Origin: Moniliophthora roreri
Taxonomy: Eukaryota > Basidiomycota > Agaricomycetes > Agaricales > Marasmiaceae
Length of the DNA: 64,000 nt
Assembly: GCA_001466705.2 (NCBI GenBank)
Contig: LATX02000194.1
Coordinates: 434,001 to 498,000 of the forward strand
Reading direction: 5' to 3'
Below the pieces are notes generated by a model. That model was not told the origin of the DNA. It ran no database searches and saw only the letters and a program-made list of their open reading frames with translations. Both the position numbers and the translations under genes were made by a program. This document shows positions 56,297 through 64,000 of the stretch, piece after piece (the first letter of the stretch is position 1; every line of letters begins with the position of its first letter).

Positions 56297-59200
56297 CTAA
56301 GGGTTCATCGGCGCAAAACTAGTCACCGCCAACCCACCGATCCACACCATCTCGACAACTGCACTGCCCATAGTTGTCAACTTGACCTCGACACTCCTCT
56401 CAAACTCCTCTTCAACCTTTCCCGGTGGAAGCGGCAAGATCACCTCTTCCTTCAACACCTTGCACAGCCCGAGTTCTATCAGTGCCTCTGGATCGAATTC
56501 TATCCCAGCTTCGCGGGAGTAACACGAGCCCAACAGGCATTCCCTCTTCTCTAGCGTCGGATGAAGGTGCACCGGCGCCGTAGTATAGGCTTCCTCCAGT
56601 GGGCCTGACACCGCCATGCCATCTTCGGGAACACGCACTCCAGAGCCATGGAGGTCGGTATGTGTGACTTGACGTGCAATGATATGGAAACCCGGGAGGA
56701 GAATGTTTCGTTTGTCCATGATAGCCGGTTGGATAATCTGTTTTTTCGGTTGCTGCGGTTGGAGTTGAGGTTGCACACTACCGCCTCGGCCGCCTCCTGG
56801 GCCTTGTAATCCGATTTCTTCCATGATGTTACTACCGCTGCTACTACCATTATTCGAAACCGAAAACACCTCCTGCATCTCTTGCTTGATAGGTTTGTAA
56901 TACACCAGCAAGAACCGCTTCTCTTCCAGCCCAACCTGCGGCATCTCGTACGGAAAGCGTCTCGCACTGAACGCATCCGTTTCTCCTGGCCACAGCGGGA
57001 GCAGCATGAATAGGCACTCTGCAGGTATGCAGTTCAACACATTGCTCTCCTCCTTCTCTTCACTGCTTCGCCTCGCACCACCAGCACCCGGAATAGATAT
57101 CGAAGGAGGCAAGACACGCCTTTTGCCTTTCTCCTTCTCCTTCTCCTTCTCCTTCTCCTTGACACTTGGCAGTAGCCCAACGTCCTCGAATGAAAGCGTT
57201 AACGAATCCATTGTCTCTGTGGCCTTCTTCTGTAACGCCTGCTGATCTCTGGTTTGGAACGTCATCCATGGCGGGTTATATACCGTCTCCCCTCCCACGG
57301 ATGTACTGGTGCCCGTGTTTGAGTTGCCACTTGAGGAACCGGAGCTGCCACCCCTTCCAGGTAGGAGCCTCTTGAAGAGGCTGCTTGACCGAGTACGTGG
57401 CAATGTTCGTTCGCGTTCCTTGTCACGTTTCGAAGAGGACGACGAGTAAGTGGGCTGGGAGAGGGTACCGTAAACCTTGTGATAGTCGATGATACGAGAA
57501 GAACTTTTTCGGAGGGTAGGTGACGGTAGATCCCCAGATTCGTCGTCGCCACCGGCTTCCTTATCACCTTGCTTCCCTTCGTCCTCAGTAACACCCGCTG
57601 GAGCCGACTTGGTTCCGAACGTCGTCAAACTCCCCGAACGGGGTCTCCTGAGCGTTGGTGAGCGAGGGAACGATAACCCCGTTGATCCGGTGCTCTTTTG
57701 CTCTCTCACTCTATCGCCACGACTACCCCGACGGCTGCCACTGGCGCTACCAGTGACACCACCCAAGATACCCAAACCAACACCCAAACCCAAGTCGGCG
57801 ACTTGACCTTCAGATCGTGCACGTATACGATCGCTGTCTTTTCGTTTGTCCCGTTGCTTCTCCTTATCCTTGCTCTTCTCCTTCTCCTTGCCCTTCCGCT
57901 TCTTCTCTTTCTCCTTCTCTTTTTCCTTCTCCTTCTCTTTGCCTTTACCCGATCGCCTCTCCCTCTCCTTCTTCCTCTCGAAATTCATCATCAACGCAGT
58001 CTCCATAAACCGCTTGGTCGTCTCCGTATTCGTGAAGGCCTCTTGTACACTCCTCTGCGCGAGCATAACAATATGTTTCCTTGACCGATACTTTGATGGA
58101 TCCTTATTCGTTGGAGGTGACGGCGCAGGTGAAGTAGATGAACCAGCAGAGGGGAGTAGTTGCAGATCTGCGGGCGAAGGGCGATGATGTCGACTAAACG
58201 AAAACGCAACGACTTTACTGTGTTTGTGTACGATGACGGCCGGATGGCGGGAATCGTAGGATCGAGTCATTTTGGTCGAGACGGCTGTAGATGAAGCTGT
58301 GGTTGGTCGGGATGCAGATCTCGAGGATGCGGAAGAGGATTTGGAAACACTAGGTGGAGCAGGCACCTCGATGAGTTTGCGTACGACGATCCGCTGCTGC
58401 GGAGGCTTATGGTTGGGATTTGAGGATGTCGTACGTGTGGTGGAAGAAGTACTACGAGACTGAGAGTTGATGGCGGTAGCGGCGAGTGCTGAACCTGTTA
58501 TGTTCAGGACTGTGAGTAAACATTGATGTTAGTTGAAGGGAACAAAGACGAAAGCAAAAGACAGCTCGGAGCAGCTCAAAGCAGAAGGACACCACAAAAA
58601 GCACTCTGTCGAAGTGACCAGAAAGAACACTCACGCAACGGATCGCCTTTCCGATCCCATTCCTTCGACTCTCCTTCTTTCTCTTTGCCCTTGCCTTTTA
58701 AATCGCCGCTTGACCCGTCCTTTCCCTTCGATTTCCTGCCGCTTAGATGCACGACTCCATCACCGACTTCCTCACGTACAACGAGGAACCGTCCCAGGAG
58801 GTAGTTGGACCACGTCTCGTGCGACGGTACAGGCATACCTTTCCACACTATGACGGGTCTGGATGGTGTGCTTGACACGGTAGATGAGCTCGACGAAGAG
58901 GCATGCGAGGAAGAATATGAAGAAGACGAGCGATCCCGTCTGAACAGCCATTCACGACGATTGTCTCTGTACCCTTCGCCTCCCCAAGCCATAAGACCGC
59001 GTAGGAAAGAGTCATCGAATGCGAATGTTTTCTAGATGGCAGTTTAGTAGATGAAGGTAGTCAGGCGGAAAATGAGGACATACTGTAGATCCGCCCGACA
59101 TGGACGACTGTATACTCTGTGGTCTGGTTGTACCTGGTTGCCTTCCCTTTGGTAGTGCGGGCGAATTCGATACGAAAGGCGCCTTGTTCATCAAATCCCA

Positions 59201-60412
59201 GGGATTCTGATGCAAACCGAGTCCAGGTACACTTTTCTTCCGATGCATTTGTGATTGTGGGTGAGGAGGTAAAAGTAATGGTTTTTCCTTCTCCGCTTGC
59301 GTGGGTAATGGCGGCGAGGAAATGAAATCTGGTTGGTCAAAGCCTTGCATAATGATGTAGTTTAGATCGTAACCCATGTCTTCCGAAGTAGATGACGGAC
59401 GTGACTGTTGTTGTTCAGATTCAGCAGACGTGGGTGATGGCGTAGGTGACTCTCCTTGTTGTATTGAGTGCCGTAGGTGTGATTGAGGGAGTGGTTGAGA
59501 AAGTTGTGGTTCCGTGTCCTCGGACTGTCTGAAGATCTGTGACAGTGTATCCGGAGAAGGCGTCGATACGCGAGCTGGGCCCAGTAGTCTACGCCAGTCT
59601 TCATTGCCTTCACCGGTAGCACTAGTACCAGTAGCAGCAGACCAAACACTGACGACGCTGCCCTTCCTGACACTCCCGTACCCACTGGCACCACTCCAGC
59701 TCTCCGTAGCGCTACTACCTTTCCGCCGTATGGACGTCGTTCGACTGCCACCACTCCAGGTGCTATGGGCTATGCTCGCCGAGGAAGGTATGAGCTGAGG
59801 GTTCACAGCTGGTCCTTCTATCAAGGCATCATCTGGATCGAAACGCGCAGAGCTGACCTCGATATCATTGTCCTCGTGGTCGCCATAGCCATAGAGTTCA
59901 TACTGGGAAGACGTGTATTCGCCCGACGAGTCGTAATCGTATGTGGACCCGACATAATTGTATTCGTCATCAGAGCCTGAGCCAGACTCGAGCTCGAAGG
60001 GATGATGATGGTCGTCGCCTGATGTCGATGTCGACGCCGACGCCGACACCGACGCGGGAGTTGATGAAGTGGGGTGCTTTGTCTGCGGTATAGATTGCGA
60101 TTGATGACTGCGCTCCACTGCCTCTGGTGCCAACGACGGCCTAGGCGTGGTATTATTCTTGTCTCCCTCTCCCCGTCCCCATCGGCTACCATCCTCATCC
60201 TCGCTCCAGCTGCTCTGACTGTCCCTATCCAGGTCCCCTTCATCATCTCCTACTCCTCCTCCGCTCGTGCTCGATGATCCAGGCGACCCAAAAGAGTAAC
60301 TGTGCAGATCATGCGTTGTGTAATCTTCTGCTCGCTGGATGTATGGATTCGTTGACCAAAATCCTCTGGGGGATACCGGGGACGTAGATGACGATGAGGA
60401 TGAGTTTTCCAT
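56297..60412 (-). CDS. Unknown low-complexity protein, 1312 residues, three exons
   Basis: Exons on the minus strand: 60412-59084, 59031-58635, 58509-56297; introns start GTATGT and GTGAGT and end CTAG and CACAG. Their sum is exactly 1313 codons. Residues 1-440 are Ser/Thr/Asp-rich. Residues 450-575 hold a conserved-looking stretch (RPVIVWKGMPVPSHETWSNY, LLGRFLVVREEVGDGVVHLS). Residues near 625 have HPAVIVHKHSKVVAFSFSRH. Lys-Glu repeats follow near 760-790 and 1035. The C-terminal part (1065-1312) has CIPAECLFMLLPLWPGETD and EEKRFLLVYYKP. Islands of order between long disordered tracts suggest a scaffold or signalling protein. I do not recognise the family. The frame is intact over 4 kb. Confidence 0.7.
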
Positions 60413-61880
60413 TGGTGTCACGGTGGTATTATGAATGATGTGGTTTCATGAGAAGTTGGATCAAGGACCAACAACATCGAGCGTCCGATGTCAGTGCGTG
60501 CGTTGTGTAGCAGGTGAGTGATGGTATGACTAAGCACAACCAAGTACAGTAGGGGGGGATAAGTTTCTCCGCTTTCTCATTTTTTTTTTCTCGGTTTTTG
60601 GACCTATGCTACGTGGAGCGGCTCCGCGTAAAAATTCTTCAAGATTCAGGTATTGGCCAAAGTCCCATTAGGCCACTCTATACTCGCCCTTCTCGGTTCC
60701 TTGCAACATGTCAATTGCCACGAGCTCATGTCATGGAATCTTCCGAAGACTCTGGCATGTTGACTTCTCAACCAGGTAAAGTTGCTTTGTTCTCGGACGA
60801 ACCACGATAGATTCGGTGCTTACACCGCCTTCATGCTCGATCTTTGCCCAATGTCCTCCAAGCGTGTAACACCGCGGCTCACTTCTTACACAGGGACTAC
60901 CGCAAGACTATCAATTCTCCTTCAAGTCTACTACATACAGGGCTCTACGTGCTAACTCCTCGCAACCCCTCTTTCAACCCATTTCGTCGACGAACGGGAA
61001 CTCTCATAATGGAGGTTTCAGGGCTTTCTTTTTCCTCGCTTGAGTTTTGATCCCCGCTTTTGGATTTTGAATCAATGCGCGTAGTTTGCCAACCCTGACC
61101 GTGAACGTGGCAGCAACGCTTCAGAAATGAGAGCTGGCAGTCTATCTCAGATGGCCGGTCTGGCCTACAGAACTCTGTCCTGGTTTCTCTGCTTCGAGAA
61201 GCTCAACTTCTCGGATCATACCAGCCTCGACACCTCGCGTACCATTGCTTCGAAGTGCCTCAAATGCCTGCCTGTGTCCCACTTGCCATGGAGATCGCGT
61301 GAACAGTTTCGATGATGGGGACAAATCTGGTGAGGATACGAAGCCCCATAACGGTTCGGAAGGTTTTTCTCACACGGGATCTTCGCAAATCTCCAGCCCT
61401 AAGTGCTATCTCCTTGACTTTGTATTCGAAGACGGGAACTATCACTGTCAACGTAGATCCATCTGACAGTTTAACCGATACATTGCACTCTCGAGAACCC
61501 AGCGAGTGCGTCACCGGGTTAGGTGAGTTCCCAGCTCTCCGGTTTGCCCAAGCGCTGAGCCTACAGCCTGATTCATCATTCTCAGCGACTTTGGCTTTGG
61601 ATCTATTGCATAATTTCGTTCAAATGGATTCAGTCGGCTCCAAATTTGATACGCAGATCATATTTTAATCCCAGAAAAGCCTAAAAGTACATCAACTACA
61701 CCTTCACGCACCATTAGTTTGGGACCATTCTCCCTAAACAAATGTTTTCCGTCGGTTTGTCTCAACGTATGTTTGCACTGTTTCGGAAGCTGACTGACTT
61801 GCAATGGTATTCAATATACTTATATTTTCTACGGCCGCAGGTCTGTGAAAGAAGACGTAGACTTCCAGGCTGCAAACCTA
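60413..61880. other. Promoter region of the 1312-residue gene and unassigned sequence
   Basis: A run of T (60588-60597) and pyrimidine-rich DNA lie upstream of the gene. 61312-61668 is open on the plus strand for 118 codons, but no family is visible. Confidence 0.35.
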
Positions 61881-62860
61881 TCCGTCAATTAACATCGAAG
61901 AAGTGATTCGCCGTCTCGTAGGAACCGGCTCCGAATCTGATTCAAATGCAAACCAGGAAAAGGACAAAGCGCATCAACCGCTGCTTACGCCCGTTAGCTC
62001 GAGACCGTCATCTCCCCTGTGCTCCGCCTATTTGAGGTGTGTGGATGGTATACGAAACATTCAGAATCAAGAGTACTTAGAAATTCTAGATCATCGAATG
62101 TCATGACACTGTTTACCAAGAATGGTCCAGAAGCACGGCAGCCCCTACGTTCATTCCCTATGTGACGCCTTCCGTTTGCTTTCGTGGGTCTAGATCGTTC
62201 GAATGGTACGTGAGATATGTACTCAAGCGGTCTCACGGTTTACGGGACGTCTAGCTTGATGAAACAGCAAGCACCAGATCGCAGATCCACCTGTCTGTGA
62301 AAAACAGGTAAATCACATCTATTAAAGGTGCACTTCCGTCAAGTGGCAAATCCAGCTAACATCTCGCAGGTTAGGAACACGCCGACAACTCCGAATCTAT
62401 TTCGCATAACTGTGTCACTATGTTTACCAAGAAGAGGACAAAGCGCGTCAGCGCTACGCCCGTTAGGTCGGGATTGTTCTCTATCCTATCATGCTCCGTC
62501 TATTTGGAGGTACGTTACTTATTAGGCGGAGCATTAAAGAGGACTTTACAATTCCCAGATCATGATCCAGCGCCCATGAACTAATTCATAGCTATAGATC
62601 CATCTATCAGTCAACAGAGGTCAATCACATCTATCGAAGAGATGAATTCCCATGACCTGAGCAGGCGAGGGAACCCACAATGACTCCGAATTTGATTCAC
62701 TATGTTTACCAAGAAAAGCATAAGGCGTCCCTGGCTCGCCACTCGGACTTCACGTGTGGAGGCCCTGACGCTACATTCGTGATGTTCCACTACTTCACGA
62801 TCATTCTCTATGGATCGTTCTCTATGATCTAGCGCCCTATCGCAGTCGACATTCAAACAC
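61881..62860. repeat. Diverged tandem repeats, about 300-450 bp apart
   Basis: Three stretches share short blocks in the same order. Near 61935, 62387 and 62682 there is CTCCGAAT followed by C/T-TGATT-like sequence. Near 61960, 62432 and 62710 there is an ACCA(A)GAAAAGGAC-like block. CGCCCGTTAG recurs at 61989 and 62457. CACATCTAT recurs near 62313 and 62626. The spacing is uneven, so these look like old tandem duplications, perhaps of an exon. Confidence 0.5.
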
Positions 62861-63119
62861 TTTTTGTGATTTGATGTTCCATTCTGTGGCGAATTCTGTC
62901 TCCGATGCTCTTTTTCCGTTTTCCTGCCATGATAGAATGAAATGAAACTGACCTCAAGGATAAAGTTGTTAACTGCGCACTTGACCGGTAACCTGGTACT
63001 TCGGCGAACTCATAATATCCCGAATTAGGTGTTCATCATACGAAAACTCCAGGTGGGCGGGGTAAAGCCCAGTATCTCCGGATTGGAACACGTTCTGGAG
63101 TGTATCAGTGTGCTCTGGT

Positions 63120-63880
63120 ATGTCCCGGTTCTTATAATTGGACTGCGATTGCTAAATGCTCCAGATGAACGACGTTGCCACGCCTCGTCCCAGAATAGGC
63201 TTTTATGGAAGTCGGCCCTTTATGAAAGCATGTTTTTGCGCGCATTAGACGCCCGAGAGCACACCTAGATTCGTCACTGACGACTCGGAAATATTACATC
63301 TCTTGCATTGTTATACAGAGATCCGCGCAGGTTCGAAATGTTCCATTGGCTTAAAAAATCTCACTAAAAGCCATATTTTTAGATTCGGGCGTCCCTCCGC
63401 AGGTTGATCGTTTCGGTGGCTGGAGAGAATGGTACCTGATCAGGGTTGGCGCTCTTCTCTCGAGTTCGCCGTCGCATCTCTTCTGCTAAGCCCTCAGCAA
63501 AGGCACATCGTCAGAAATCGTAGGTCTCCTTTTCTTCCTTTCGTAACTCATTCACACAAGCATTCCATAGGATGTACCAAATCTGAGCTTGAAAACTGTC
63601 CGGAATACATTCTTCTAGTGTCCATGTTCTGTCGCGTATCAGCGAGTCCTTGTATGTCGCGGCTCCTACCATTGGACTGCTACATGCACCAGCCGAACGA
63701 CAGTACCACGTCTCGTCCCAGAATAGGCTTTTACGGAAGAGCGGTCTTCCATGAAAGTATGTTTTCTCGTATGTTGGACGTCTGACATCAACATTATACA
63801 TCACCGACAACCCTTGAATTTTTACGTCTTATCCGTTGTTACACGGAGATCCATGCAGGTACGCAATATTTCATCACCTC
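63120..63880. repeat. Second pair of diverged direct repeats
   Basis: 63165-63300 and 63700-63860 share CCCAGAATAGGCTTTTA, then GAA-rich sequence with ATGAAAG and ATGTTTT, and later GAGATCC and GCAGGT. In one frame both copies read RPRIGFYG. They are about 535 bp apart and diverged by many substitutions. They may be remnants of duplicated exons; no intact gene is seen. Confidence 0.5.
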
Positions 63881-64000
63881 ACGATCCTCACTAAGTGGCT
63901 AGAATTATTTTCTTAGCTTTGGTTATACAATCGAAGGGTCATACACCTTCCCATGGCTTTCCAAGGCTAGGAAAAGCTTCTGCCCCGGCATCGGATTGTT

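Noticed and set aside
63330..63345. GGTTCGAAAT resembling a tRNA B box
   Set aside because: There is no matching A box or cloverleaf around it. No tRNA was found by eye, though a tRNAscan run would be needed to be sure.
1..64000. CRISPR array, bacterial operon, riboswitch
   Set aside because: The gene structure is eukaryotic with spliceosomal introns, and no regularly spaced identical short repeats are seen.

Overview
The window looks like nuclear DNA of a mushroom-forming basidiomycete (Agaricomycete). Genes are cut by many short introns of about 40-60 bp. The families seen are typical of that group: two class I hydrophobins, several fungal seven-helix-like membrane proteins (DUF6533 and DUF6534 types), an F-box/LRR protein, a DUF6699 protein, tandem epoxide hydrolases, an isopenicillin-N-synthase-like 2-oxoglutarate oxygenase, and a giant DUF6606/DUF3638 protein. 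All family names were assigned by eye from translated exons; no database search was run.

Layout. 1-3.2 kb: two minus-strand genes (membrane protein, F-box/LRR). 3.8-6.7 kb: a nest of a 550-bp MITE with perfect 128-bp inverted repeats, two intact copies plus an inverted half copy, all tied to a duplicated flank and an assembly gap. 7.0-9.1 kb: DUF6699 gene. 9.8-16.7 kb: a giant DUF6606/DUF3638 gene, broken by in-frame stops and cut off by a retrotransposon. 16.7-30.5 kb: one minus-strand Ty1/Copia LTR retrotransposon. It is inflated by six single-N contig joins into apparent tandem copies and collapses to about 9.2 kb. 30.5-32.9 kb: a headless SWIM/MULE-like transposase tail and a convergent unknown gene. 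35.0-39.2 kb: tandem epoxide hydrolases. 39.3-40.8, 44.1-46.1 and 46.9-48.9 kb: membrane-protein genes. 42.1 and 53.0 kb: hydrophobins. 50.1-51.7 kb: 2OG oxygenase. 56.3-60.4 kb: a 1312-residue low-complexity protein. 60.4-64 kb: degenerate tandem repeats.

Main observation. Between 12.9 and 32.4 kb almost every premature stop, in the Copia polyprotein, the DUF3638 gene and the gene beyond the element, is TGA, often where family conservation suggests arginine. Overlapping copies of the element differ repeatedly by CG versus TG/CA, and one copy still has CGA where another has TGA. CpG deamination explains this, because CGA is the only codon a single CpG transition turns into a stop. The Copia element is also unusual in a very long Cys/His-rich region between gag and protease, and in a primer-binding site that matches the anticodon arm of initiator tRNA-Met (half-tRNA priming, as in Drosophila copia).

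The clean genes outside 9.8-33 kb look functional. Their likely roles are cell-surface coating (hydrophobins), oxidative/epoxide metabolism (epoxide hydrolases, 2OG oxygenase) and membrane proteins of unknown role. No clear biosynthetic cluster is seen.
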